Both the position numbers and the translations under genes were made by a program. This document shows positions 9,601 to 17,243 of a DNA stretch of 64,000 bases, in pieces (within the stretch, counting starts at the first letter, position 1; the number at the start of each line of letters is the position of its first letter). Where the stretch lies: positions 3,598,501-3,662,500 of the forward strand of contig NZ_CP151099.1 of assembly GCF_038096175.1 (NCBI RefSeq), given 5' to 3'. Below the pieces are notes generated by a model that was not told the DNA's origin, did not search any database, and was given only the letters and a program-made list of their open reading frames with translations. This stretch comes from Nostoc sp. UHCC 0302. Its GTDB lineage: Bacteria; Cyanobacteriota; Cyanobacteriia; Cyanobacteriales; Nostocaceae.

Positions 9601-10053
9601 TCATTGCATTCAGGTGTTGAGATCGTTAAACAGTATGGCGAATTACCGCTTGTAGAGTGTTTTGCGGGACAACTCAATCAAGTATTTATGAACCTGTTAG
9701 CAAATGCGCTTGACGCGATGGAGGATTTATGCCGTCAGTCTGCTAAATTAGGCGCAAAGAAACACCATCCAATGATCATTATAAAAACACAGATGATAGC
9801 CCCGGATTGGGTGCAAATCTCCATTAAGGATAATGGAGTCGGCGTTACAAAAGAGGTACAAGCTAAGCTTTTCAATCCATTTTTTACAACAAAGCCTGTG
9901 GGTCAAGGTACAGGTTTAGGACTTTCGATTAGTTACCAAATTGTAGAAAAGCATGGAGGCAAATTACAGTGCTTATCTCAACCTAACGAGGGTGCTGAGT
10001 TTCTGATTGACATTCCAATTAAACAATCTGGAGTCAAAATAGCAAACCTATGA
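6604..10053 (+). CDS. Multi-GAF photosensory histidine kinase (phytochrome/CBCR-like)
   Basis: I start at ATG 6604 (MGSQSNQES..., about 1149 residues), because homologous kinases begin near here; a GTG at 6457 would add 49 unusual residues. Four GAF domains precede the kinase. GAF1 has a phytochrome-like ADDIPPYAR motif and Cys136-His (DPCHVEYL). GAF2 (about 220-470) shows no obvious chromophore Cys. GAF3 has WNDTYLQQTQGGRY and Cys599-His600 (TQCHLDIL), the pattern of red/green cyanobacteriochromes. GAF4 has DRCL (Cys753) and Cys781-Tyr (DDCYVSML), a DXCF-like arrangement. A coiled linker leads to HisKA with phospho-His887 (GVAHEINNP) and a complete HATPase_c. It is therefore a candidate multi-colour light sensor that would pass phosphate to a separate regulator. 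Bilin binding is inferred from motifs only. Confidence 0.85.
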   Translation: MGSQSNQESQTPEILLHRIASRIRQSLELKEILSATVAEVRSFLETDRVKIYQFQSDGHGLVIAESIQSGRLPPLVGLNFPADDIPPYARELFIRSRQRCIVDLTTHEIGISPLDCPETGELLDQQDIRYRPVDPCHVEYLTAMGVKSSVVVPIVLKGKETGKDSLPSLEQSSQLWGLLVSHHSESRVVTEQELLLIQSVVDQLAIAISQSILLSQVREQARQEAVINQVTEQLHTTPTVQLQVALEETVAAFQGCGGRLYLLPDGEQRLEIYTCGMQPSQLDIEQNRPIEEHRLWQKYLFAAVLPSLTTEKSNAKPWSVNWMRAVYALTPPLNELNCESNLWAIADLYKEPLLRSLAPSFQATQIRGLLIVPLQHGATIVGCLTIFRDEVDIETIWAGCVDTDSRQLMPRQSFAAWRELKTGQAQQWAESEVKLAQALGERFATAIKQYRLYAQVQLLNTSLEQQVRDRTAELQQTNTDLQCSTIELQRSVERQQALARIIANIRQSLDVSTIFQTTTEEVCQLLKSDRVTVYRFNADWGGEFVSDYESANPRWQRNVKLGVGMVWNDTYLQQTQGGRYRNNETFVIDDIYSIGFTQCHLDILEQFHIKALMIVPIFVGQQLWGLFGTYQHSSPRHWQALEVEFFTQIATQLGVALQQAEYVEQVQAQTRQLALVAEQQQTLATVITKVRESLDLNAIFETTTQQLRQVLNADRVVVFRFYSESNYGGGEVIAEDVASCFPSTLTVKVYDRCLGEEYSQKFSQGYIHAVTDIYNSELDDCYVSMLSRFQVRANLVVPMSKQGQLWGLLCIHQCQISREWQESEIEFVSQIASQLGVAVQHAVLLNQTQQQAKQLSEALEHLQQTQAHLIHSEKMSSLGLLVAGVAHEINNPVSFIYGNITHIHEYTQNLIEMLILYQQVYPEPNLQIQQQAKLSDLEFIAEDLPKLFSSLKVGTERISEIVLSLRNFSRLDQAQVKPVDLREGLDSTLLILQHRLKANSLHSGVEIVKQYGELPLVECFAGQLNQVFMNLLANALDAMEDLCRQSAKLGAKKHHPMIIIKTQMIAPDWVQISIKDNGVGVTKEVQAKLFNPFFTTKPVGQGTGLGLSISYQIVEKHGGKLQCLSQPNEGAEFLIDIPIKQSGVKIANL

Positions 10054-10923
10054 AGCGATACAAGAGGAATCCACAAAGCTTAAAGTATGCGGTTATGTAC
10101 CAGGGTATCATGCAGACATCTGTGTGGTGAATGTGCATATCTCGCGATTGCGGACACAAGTAGAATGGGAGCAACGCGAAAAAGTGAGATCCTCGTGAAA
10201 TAGGCTGTTCTTGAGCAGGGGAGGATGGGGAAGCAGGGGGAGAAAGGGAAGAATTGGAAGCTCTTGAGGAAATCTAAATCCTTGCTATTAAAGGATTATT
10301 ATACTTTAGATGCATTTAGTAGTACGCCAAGAGAACTTGGCGGGGTAAAGGGTAAGGGGAAAGGTTTAAATCCCTTACCCTTTAACCTTTCCCCTTTCCC
10401 CAGCTCTCACCCAACAATTTTGGGTTGGCAGACTACTAGTCTGGTTGTAACACCTTAAAATTGTTCCTGACTCGCGCCAAGGCATCTTTGTAGGAGAAGG
10501 AGCGCTTGCATTTTATTTCTTCGATCTCCTTTACCTAAAACCAAGTGTAGAGGTAATGGTAGCCAGATATAAGACAAAACAGTAAGGATTCCTGAAGGTA
10601 TTCGTAATTCTCTGAGAAAGTGGCTAGCTTTTGAGGTAGTTATACTCTTTATTTTTATAAACTTTAAGTTTTTTAAAGTAGGTTAAGTGGGAATAGTGGG
10701 TTGTTTTCTTAAAAGCTAGACAAACTATATAAAAACTGTTAGTAATTAACTATAAATAAAAATTTACTAAAGACTAAATATTTTTTATTAGTTTTCTGAA
10801 TTTCTACTATCTCAGCGTCAGATTTTTAGCTGTTTTAAACAATTACTATGGATTACTTTTAATAAAGTCTAATACTTGCTTTTACACTACACACTTAATA
10901 ATCAAAATAACTGTAAGGAGAAC
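10054..10923. other. Long intergenic region with a possible remnant frame and a hairpin repeat
   Basis: Just after the kinase stop, a frame without a start (about 10055-10198, containing KLKVCGYVPGYHADICVV) may be debris of a lost gene; I cannot identify it. Around 10340-10405 lies a G/C-skewed palindromic repeat (separate entry). From 10460 to 10910 the DNA is AT-rich, and I see no gene in it. Confidence 0.5.
10343..10402. repeat. Purine/pyrimidine palindromic repeat
   Basis: GGGGTAAAGGGTAAGGGGAA in the left half pairs imperfectly with CCCTTACCCTTTAACCTTTCCCC in the right half and makes a long hairpin around TTTAAA. Repeats of this kind are scattered in Nostocales genomes. It sits in non-coding DNA; the frame that can be drawn across it has no protein character. 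Confidence 0.7.
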
Positions 10924-11973
10924 ATGAAAATATTTTTTCAAATTCTATTGTCTTTGTTTGGAGCCTCTGTATTAATTTTACAACCTTTTTCAACTAGAAC
11001 TGCAAAATCAGAAGCTTTTAATTCTATCAGGTGTTATAAAACTTACTTGCCTGTAGCACTTGCACCTGGAGAAACAAAACAATATCGAATTTATGGTGAA
11101 CTTTGTGGGCAAAAAAATCTCAATAAAAAGACTATTCATGTATTAGTATCAGGCATTACGTACGATCATAACTACTGGGATTTTTCATCCCAAAAAGAGC
11201 GTTACTCTTATGTGAAGGCCTTAACAAAAGCTGGTAATGCCACGTTTAACATTGACAGAATTGGAATTGGCAATAGTTCTCGCCCTCCTGCTGACAAAGT
11301 GACTGTGCAATCAAACGCCTTCGTATTGAATCAGGTAGATCAGGCATTACGGAACGGTAAGATCAATAATCTGAAATTCAAGCACATTATTAATGTCGGA
11401 CATTCCTTTGGCTCTATTGTTGTGATTGAAGAAGCAACCCAGTACGGTGGTGCAGATGGGGTTATCATATCTGGATTTTTGCACAAGCTAACTCCAGAAC
11501 TACAAAACCTAGTGGGATTTTTATATCCGGCACAATCTGACTCACAGTTTAGCTCACAGAACTTACCAAATGGGTATCTGACAACTTTACCAGGAACACG
11601 AGGGCAGTTGCTTTATAACCAGTCCTATGCTGATGGTCAAGTCATCAATACAGATGAAGAGACTAAACAGACATTGACAAGTGGCGAAGGAGAAACATTT
11701 TTCGCAGCTGTTACCTCCAAAACTTCAACACAAATCCGCGTTCCAGTTTTGCTAGTAATTGGACAAAAGGATAATTTTTTCTGCGCTGACAACATCTGTA
11801 GTCAAGAAAACGTGGCAGTGTCTGAAGCGCCATTTTTCTCATCTCAAGCGCGATTGCAAGTCTATGTTCAAAAAGAAGCTGGACACTCTATCAATCTTCA
11901 TTTTAATGCATTTCGGTGGTATGAAGTTGCTGCTCAATGGAGCGATCGCTTTATTGAAGCAAACGAAAAGTAA
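10924..11973 (+). CDS. Secreted alpha/beta-hydrolase
   Basis: ATG 10924 is chosen because it is preceded by a strong TAAGGAG with good spacing; this gives 349 residues. The N-terminus is a signal peptide (KIFFQILLSLFGASVLILQPF), so the mature enzyme is exported. The fold is alpha/beta hydrolase. The nucleophile elbow is GHSFGS, the acid is likely the Asp in VIGQKDNFF, and the catalytic His is in KEAGHSINLH. Substrate is not predictable; esterase or lipase-like activity is likely. Two Cys (FFCADNIC) late in the chain may form a disulphide. It stands alone, with long non-coding flanks. Confidence 0.85.
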   Translation: MKIFFQILLSLFGASVLILQPFSTRTAKSEAFNSIRCYKTYLPVALAPGETKQYRIYGELCGQKNLNKKTIHVLVSGITYDHNYWDFSSQKERYSYVKALTKAGNATFNIDRIGIGNSSRPPADKVTVQSNAFVLNQVDQALRNGKINNLKFKHIINVGHSFGSIVVIEEATQYGGADGVIISGFLHKLTPELQNLVGFLYPAQSDSQFSSQNLPNGYLTTLPGTRGQLLYNQSYADGQVINTDEETKQTLTSGEGETFFAAVTSKTSTQIRVPVLLVIGQKDNFFCADNICSQENVAVSEAPFFSSQARLQVYVQKEAGHSINLHFNAFRWYEVAAQWSDRFIEANEK

Positions 11974-12709
11974 CTTAAGAGAGATCCAAGAAATAAATAC
12001 ATAAAAACAACAACACCGTTCTTCTCACAAAGCTTTTGGCAACGTTGTGTAAATAATTTACATAGGTACTTAACAACGTATAAAATATTTCTCCCTCAGA
12101 AAAGAATAATCAAGCTGGCGGAAGCATATTTTCGAGAGAGTAAGCAGGAGCAGGAGAGTAGCTAGTAGAGTTATATGCTCTAATTATTCTTTAGTAATTT
12201 TAAAGAATAATCAGCAACAGCGTTTCAACGTTGTGTAAACTATATCCATTAAACAGCGATAAGTGTTCGCGAAGCGTCTCGTTGGCGCAGCCTCTCGTAG
12301 AGAAGAGAAGCTTAAGCCTTCTCCTTTGGCTAGCGCGAACGGCTATCGCAATCGTCCCTGTGTGGAGTTGAGGGGGCGATGATGGGATGCCGCTTCAGTG
12401 ACGAATGTAAACCAATGGTTTACACGCATCTTTTTGGGTTACATCGGGGGTGGTGTTGATGCTGGCACTTAACTCTTGTGTGACGGCAGTTTCAAGATTT
12501 TTCGTTACTTTTGCATAAAGCATAAAGCTAACGGTGAATAGTATTACATACCGAACCCGTTATATGTAAAACAGGGACAACCTAAAAGTCCCGTTATTTA
12601 ATCTCCTATTTCAAGCGCTGCTCTGTTATTTGTATCAGAGCAGTTTTTTCACTGACGTAAGATTATTTTTTCACCTGCGTTCATGCAAGCGTACCAGGGG
12701 AGGGTGAGA
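11974..12709. other. Intergenic region rich in short repeats
   Basis: No gene is visible. The phrase AACGTTGTGTAAA occurs twice (near 12041 and 12228). The segment around 12260-12360 is a run of the gcgaagcgtctcg / gctagcgcgaacggc type of interspersed repeat found across this window. A short dyad at 12540-12650 might act as a terminator but was not convincing. Confidence 0.5.
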
Positions 12710-12901
12710 TTAAAAGGCAAAGTTAACTGATTTGTTTAATGCAGAGATAGACACATTGTCTACAGTAACTAATTTCACGGCTCGACCAGAACCCGCCGTG
12801 CCGTCTGGGTCAATTAAAACAACAGTATTACTGCCTTGAGAAGCAAACTGTAGGTGTATACCGTCTGCCAGTCCGGAAAGTTGCCTGGTAATCCCTGCCA
12901 T
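12710..12901 (-). pseudogene. C-terminal fragment of a secreted RTX/Calx-beta-type protein
   Basis: The last about 50 residues (HLQFASQGSNTVVLI, DPDGTAGSGRAVKL, ending KSVNFAF) resemble the C-terminal beta segment of large cyanobacterial type I-secreted proteins, which carry a DPDG turn and end in aliphatic/Phe residues. The upstream part of the frame is not from that protein: it overlaps IS5 transposase text in another frame. The host gene was therefore cut here, and only its tail remains. Confidence 0.4.
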
Positions 12902-13054
12902 GTCACTCCTTCAACCAGAACTCGCGAAAATCGCATTCAAGACTTCCCATATATCGACTTCTCGTTTTCGACCACCGGGTTTTGCTTCTGGAATCATGTC
13001 ACTGAGAAATTCATATTGGGTTCGGGTGAGGTTACTGGGGTATGCTTTACTCAT
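12850..13054 (-). pseudogene. IS5-family transposase N-terminal remnant
   Basis: Starting at ATG 13054, the text reads MSKAYPSNLTRTQYEFLSD, then IPEAKPGGRKREV and IWEVLNAIF, which is the typical N-terminus of a common cyanobacterial IS5-family transposase. After a frame change near 12925, the expected continuation follows as LVEGVTWQGLPGNFPDWQTVY. The catalytic domain is gone, and the DNA runs directly into the secreted-protein tail at 12710-12850. This marks a deletion between an insertion sequence and its former neighbour. Confidence 0.75.
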
Positions 13055-13151
13055 GTTGCTCTCTCGGTGCTGTTTATTATCCATTCACAGCTTATACTGG
13101 GAGAGCTTTTTTACACCCTGTCTAACTTTTCAAACATCCTCTTAGTGGATA

Positions 13152-13700
13152 TTATGGGTACATTGGTATGTAAGTTGGCACAGGAAAACCTGGTGATACT
13201 TGCGGGTAAATCGGTACGTAGGTTGGTGCGGCAAAACCCGGTGATACTTGCGGAGAACCTGGTAAAGATCCTGGATACCCTTGCGGATAAATCGGTATAT
13301 AGGTTGGTGCAGCAAAACCCGGTGATACTTGCGAAGATCCTGGATACCCTTGCGGATAAATCGGTATGTAGGTTGGTACGGGAAAGTTTGGTGGACATCC
13401 CGTATGGCCTTCTGAATAAGTTGGTGCGTAGTTTGGTACAGAAAAGGTTGGATATGCAGAAGGAAAGTTAGTTTCTTGCTGTGTGTTTGTCCAAGGTTGA
13501 TTGACAGACGGTGCTGCTTGATTGTTAGAGTCAATCCCCAACAATTCTTCTAAAAGAAGTATAGCTTTTTGATTAAGAATAGGTTCCAGAGGTATGGCTA
13601 AAACCTCTTGGGCTGTTACAACAACTATTGAAATAGCTAGAATTAATAATTTAGCTAGTTGGTTAGGCTGTTTTGAGAATAATTTATATTGTCTAATCAT
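13152..13700 (-). CDS. Secreted Pro/Tyr-rich tandem-repeat protein
   Basis: The 182-residue product starts with a basic stretch and a hydrophobic signal segment (LAKLLILAISIVVVTAQEVLA), followed by a short helical region (LNQKAILLLEELLGID). The second half is a repeat array of the form APTYIPIYPQGYPGS / QVSPGFAAPTYIPIYPQ, ending PTYIPMYP. Such sequences are extended, Tyr-bearing and surface-exposed. The gene begins 37 bases after the SagB-type dehydrogenase stop, in the same direction, so it may be the last gene of the peptide cluster. I do not recognise a characterised family, and the connection to the modified peptide is inference. Frames on the opposite strand here are mirror readings of the DNA repeat. 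Confidence 0.65.
   Translation of the reverse strand: MIRQYKLFSKQPNQLAKLLILAISIVVVTAQEVLAIPLEPILNQKAILLLEELLGIDSNNQAAPSVNQPWTNTQQETNFPSAYPTFSVPNYAPTYSEGHTGCPPNFPVPTYIPIYPQGYPGSSQVSPGFAAPTYIPIYPQGYPGSLPGSPQVSPGFAAPTYVPIYPQVSPGFPVPTYIPMYP
13155..13420. repeat. Coding tandem repeat in the Pro/Tyr-rich gene
   Basis: Units containing GGATAAATCGGTA(T/C) and CCTGGTGATACTTGCG recur four times or more with irregular spacing. They encode the PIYPQ and SPGF blocks. Near-identical copies at the DNA level suggest recent expansion by slippage. Confidence 0.8.
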
Positions 13701-13737
13701 GTTTTGGCTTCAATTAGACGTCTTAAAATGATAATTG

Positions 13738-14469
13738 TTACTCGCTACGAGTACCAACTGCAACACAATAAACCGCGGCATGATGTCTCCCGTCAATACC
13801 CAACATGGCGTTCATGCTCATGTCATGGAATCCACCGATACAAAGACTGTCGAGTCCCAATTGCACAGCCATTAGACACATATTTTCAGCCTGATGACCA
13901 GCTTCCAAAAGCGCAAAGCGGTAGCCGCGCGCACCGTATTTACACATTGATCGCATAAATACAGATGTAAATACGAACAGAGCATTAGCATTAACTGCGT
14001 AATCTTGTTGCAATAAGGGTTCTACAAAGTCTGCTGGCACGGCATCATTGACTCGATGCAACCCGTGACCACGGGCTTCATAGTGATACAATCCGGCAGC
14101 TAGACCTTCTACCGCCTGGGTGGATACGAAAATTTCAATTGGATAAAGTCCTCCCGCAGAGGGGGAGTTTCGAGCTTCATAGATGTAACCATCTATTTCA
14201 CGCAACCCATTGATGCCGCATCCTGCATCTAGTAGCTGAGCCAATGAGATCAGTGGCATGACTGTATTCTCAAACGATCGCACAGAGCAACGTCGCTGCA
14301 AAAGCTCAGTCAGTGGATTATCACGTGGTGCTGGCGGTAGTTCCAGAAAAGCAGCCTCTGGCAGATACCGCATTTCAGTAGCCGATACACGCTTGACATA
14401 ACTTTGGGGTACTGGAGAGTTCAAATGATACAAAAGAGCTAACTCCAGTGGTTCGTTAACTTTGTACAT
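13738..14469 (-). CDS. SagB-type azoline dehydrogenase (nitroreductase fold)
   Basis: This 243-residue protein matches SagB/ThcOx-family FMN dehydrogenases, which oxidise thiazolines and oxazolines to thiazoles and oxazoles in TOMM peptides. Visible hallmarks are RRCSVRSF near residue 60 (FMN phosphate-binding Arg/Ser), NSPSAGGLYPIEIFV near 100, KYGARGYRFALLEAGHQAENM near 175 and the final CIGGFHD loop. It lies third in the enzyme set, 84 bases after the YcaO stop. GAGG lies about 11 bases before the ATG. Its presence predicts aromatic azoles, not only azolines, in the product. Confidence 0.88.
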   Translation of the reverse strand: MYKVNEPLELALLYHLNSPVPQSYVKRVSATEMRYLPEAAFLELPPAPRDNPLTELLQRRCSVRSFENTVMPLISLAQLLDAGCGINGLREIDGYIYEARNSPSAGGLYPIEIFVSTQAVEGLAAGLYHYEARGHGLHRVNDAVPADFVEPLLQQDYAVNANALFVFTSVFMRSMCKYGARGYRFALLEAGHQAENMCLMAVQLGLDSLCIGGFHDMSMNAMLGIDGRHHAAVYCVAVGTRSE

Positions 14470-14553
14470 CGCTTTGATTTCCTCATCTTCCGAACTACAA
14501 ATTACGAATTACGTAGCTTGCTTCTCGCCAAAGGCGAGTATTACGAATTAGTA

Positions 14554-15885
14554 CTAAGCCATAGGATGTGGGCAGGGATTTAAGTCACTTTCAGTACGTC
14601 GTCCACCATAACCCAACCTTTCTGGTACCTCAAACAAGCGCCGAGTCCCCAGTGGCTCTAATCCATAGCCAAAATATATAGGGACTAATTCACTTACCAA
14701 AGTCCGCACTACTCGAAAACCAAGCGATGCGATATCAGGAGTTGTAATCTCTATTAAATAAGGCTCAGCACTTACTGAATGCAACCTAGCAATTACTGAT
14801 TGCAATTTCTCTGCTTCTGCTGAAGATGTGTAAGTTGGTAAATCTTCGACTTTTACACATTGGTCATGGTGAAACAAAAAATCCAACTCACCCAGCCGAG
14901 CCGTTGTGTAGAAAAAAGCGCTGTGATCCTCCAAATTCTTAACATCTTCATATTTATTGAGATTAATCCCAGCACCAGCAGCCATGTGTTCTATGTCACC
15001 AAAACGGGCTTGGCAAACTTCAAAAATCGCCTTGCGAAGTGCTGTTGGCCCATCAAGATGACATCCCAGACCAGTTGCAACAGCAGGACTTTTACCTGAA
15101 TGGTCAATTAACATTGCCATCACAACTGGGACTTTAATATCAGTGGTGAAGTTAAAAGCAACTAGTTCAATGCCAAATCGAGCGTAGTGGCGTAAAATTT
15201 CAGTCTCAATTCCTGGTCGGTGGTCGAAATAAATGCGTGGAGCAGGTAAGCGATTTAACCATGTAATGATGAAAGCATCGCGCTCAATCAACTCGCACAA
15301 GCCACTATAGGCAGCAAACTCAAGAGTTGGGCCACTAGCCATGCCGTTAGAAGTTACGGGTAGAATATAATCTCCTGGTTGCTCCCCGTCCCAATCCAAA
15401 TAAACAAAGAATGCTGGGATTAAAACCTGTTGCTTGTTTGCTAGAGCCAGGGCAGCCATCCACGAAGTCTGCGTTGTTGGATCGAAAGCTGGATAGGGAA
15501 AAGTTGGATCAGAGTATTGTTTGTCAGAAAAGGAGAAAAAAGTTGGAGGAGAAACGGCGCGTTGGCTTTGCTCACCGTAGGCATCTTCTAATTCTGTGTA
15601 ACTACTGAAAATTAGTTGCCTATAATCAATGATACCACCGCAGTAGCGCTCTATAGCTTCGCCTATAGCACCAAAAATTGCTTGTTCATCAGTCATACCC
15701 CTGCCTACGCCATAACGTAAATCATCCTGCTGTTTACGAAGCTGGAAATTTGCTAATTCAGCTTGCCACAAGACTGGCAAATCAAACTCTGTATAAGGTT
15801 TGGTGAACCTATTGATCGCACGGATGATTCCAGTATGCGGGCTGACTAAATCGCGCCAGCGTGGACTAGCAACTGCTGCATTCAC
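14554..15885 (-). CDS. YcaO azoline-forming cyclodehydratase (SagD type)
   Basis: GTG 15885 is preferred: it is preceded by AGGAG at 8 bases, and its GTGA overlaps the TGA of the upstream gene, a classic coupled start. A TTG at 15918 would overlap by 37 bases. The 443-residue protein has YcaO motifs: AIGEAIERYCGG near the N-terminus, and NGMASGPTLEFAAYSGLCELIERDAF, which bears ATP/Mg-binding Glu and Asp. It ends in PCPHPMA, giving the PxPxP tail that marks azoline-forming YcaOs. The enzyme uses ATP to activate the amide backbone so that Cys (or Ser/Thr) side chains cyclise. With the E1-like partner it would act on the 17.2-17.6 kb precursor. Confidence 0.9.
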   Translation of the reverse strand: MNAAVASPRWRDLVSPHTGIIRAINRFTKPYTEFDLPVLWQAELANFQLRKQQDDLRYGVGRGMTDEQAIFGAIGEAIERYCGGIIDYRQLIFSSYTELEDAYGEQSQRAVSPPTFFSFSDKQYSDPTFPYPAFDPTTQTSWMAALALANKQQVLIPAFFVYLDWDGEQPGDYILPVTSNGMASGPTLEFAAYSGLCELIERDAFIITWLNRLPAPRIYFDHRPGIETEILRHYARFGIELVAFNFTTDIKVPVVMAMLIDHSGKSPAVATGLGCHLDGPTALRKAIFEVCQARFGDIEHMAAGAGINLNKYEDVKNLEDHSAFFYTTARLGELDFLFHHDQCVKVEDLPTYTSSAEAEKLQSVIARLHSVSAEPYLIEITTPDIASLGFRVVRTLVSELVPIYFGYGLEPLGTRRLFEVPERLGYGGRRTESDLNPCPHPMA

Positions 15886-17003
15886 TGTGTTTTCTCCTGT
15901 CGTGAACAATGCGGACAACCAGGTTTTTTCAGCACAACGTTGTGAGTCAGCTTTGTGCTGAGCAAGTCTAGATGCAGTAATTTACCATTCGTGGCGATCG
16001 GTAGACCGAGTAACATTTTCACTGCCTCAAGAGCTATATAACTTCCAACCAACATCTGTCCTATCGGCAAACTTTCTCGCAGCCGTGGTTGAGAACGGCG
16101 TTCTCGGTCTAGAAACTGCTCAATCGCCAATTCTGCCTCTGAAAGCTTGGCACAAGCCATAGACCGCATCCGATAGCACAGATAGCAAGGGCCATCCTGA
16201 AAAAACACCAGTGGCCCAATAGTTCCCTCAACACCAACAGATCCGCCTGGTAGCAGTGGTCGCTGCATCTTTAGGCATAATCGATTCAAGCGATACGCTA
16301 GATTCACAGATACAGCATCGGTGGCCACAATCACGAGGTCAACGTCATCCAGTAAAGCATTTACCGTTGCGTCGTCAGTTAAAGGATCTGTGACGATTTC
16401 AGTTTGGGTTACTCCTGCGTTAGCGGAGCTTAACGAAGTTATCGCTTCAATTTGTTGAGCTGCTTCCACACCTTGAAAAGCACCAATTTTATTCACCTGG
16501 CTTGACATCATTAGGGAATCGCAAAGACGGAGAAAACCAATACCAGTAGTAGCCAAATTTGTTGCTGCTACCAACCCTGAACCTCCGAGTCCGAAAACAG
16601 CAATCCTAGCGTTTGCTAATTGTTTCTGAACATCTTTTTGCTCAAAACCTAGTTCGTGATAAAGGCTGATTTGAGGAAGTAAATAAGCATGACTATCTAA
16701 ATCAACTGTATCCTCCGGAGATTCCATCACTAAGCGATTGTCAATCAAAAATTCTAAACATTGATTCAGTGAAGAATCTGTCAACTTTTCTCCTATAGCA
16801 GCCCGGATTTCTCCTATTGTTCGGGAGCCATCTAGTAAAGGTAATACAATCTTTTCTACATCATGCAGTGCTTGACCTTTTACTGTCAGCGTTCGTCGCG
16901 TCGTATTGAAGATCATAGTTTCTTCGTCATTACAATCTGGCGGTGCAACATAAATAACAATATGTTCTAATAGACGTAAACGCTGATTATCGTTTAATTT
17001 CAT
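15882..17003 (-). CDS. E1-like TOMM leader-binding protein (SagC type)
   Basis: The 373-residue protein begins with a PqqD-like RRE fold (about 1-100; TLTVKGQALHDVEKIVLPLLDG), which in this family grips the precursor leader. A ThiF/E1-type Rossmann domain follows, with the nucleotide loop VFGLGGSGLVAATNL at about 135-150. Two CxxC pairs, CYLC (about 277) and CPHC near the C-terminus, should bind one structural zinc. It presents the precursor to the YcaO enzyme. The stop overlaps the YcaO start, and a terminator lies between it and the precursor gene upstream. Confidence 0.88.
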   Translation of the reverse strand: MKLNDNQRLRLLEHIVIYVAPPDCNDEETMIFNTTRRTLTVKGQALHDVEKIVLPLLDGSRTIGEIRAAIGEKLTDSSLNQCLEFLIDNRLVMESPEDTVDLDSHAYLLPQISLYHELGFEQKDVQKQLANARIAVFGLGGSGLVAATNLATTGIGFLRLCDSLMMSSQVNKIGAFQGVEAAQQIEAITSLSSANAGVTQTEIVTDPLTDDATVNALLDDVDLVIVATDAVSVNLAYRLNRLCLKMQRPLLPGGSVGVEGTIGPLVFFQDGPCYLCYRMRSMACAKLSEAELAIEQFLDRERRSQPRLRESLPIGQMLVGSYIALEAVKMLLGLPIATNGKLLHLDLLSTKLTHNVVLKKPGCPHCSRQEKTQ

Positions 17004-17098
17004 AAGCTTTGTTTTATTATCTTAAGCTTCAGAAAAAATATGGAAACTCTTTTGTATCCGGAATGAGCGAAAGATTAAGTGGCAGTTCAAAAAAGAAA

Positions 17099-17148
17099 AA
17101 ACCCTGTTTTTGCAGATTTAATACTCATGTAAGTAAAAAACAGGGTTT
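17099..17148 (-). terminator. Terminator/attenuator between precursor and enzyme genes
   Basis: A 13-bp perfect stem (AAACCCTGTTTTT at 17099-17111 with AAAAACAGGGTTT at 17136-17148) encloses a 24-base loop. On the minus strand it is followed by TTTCTTTTTT, so it should terminate transcription coming from the precursor gene. Partial read-through would give abundant precursor and less enzyme mRNA, a common arrangement in peptide clusters. Confidence 0.85.
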
Positions 17149-17243
17149 CTACGATTTTTTAGAGCAATAATTTTTGGCTCTATCTAATTTCAGAAAAATT
17201 CTGTTTCTAGAATTACTGAATTGCTGTTCTATCTACAGGTTGT

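Noticed and set aside
10225-10458. 77-residue frame on the plus strand
   Set aside because: It is the translation of a purine-rich palindromic repeat and has no protein-like composition.
12854-13534. Several overlapping frames on both strands across the Pro/Tyr gene
   Set aside because: They are mirror readings of the tandem DNA repeat; only the 13152-13700 minus frame has a signal peptide and sensible composition.
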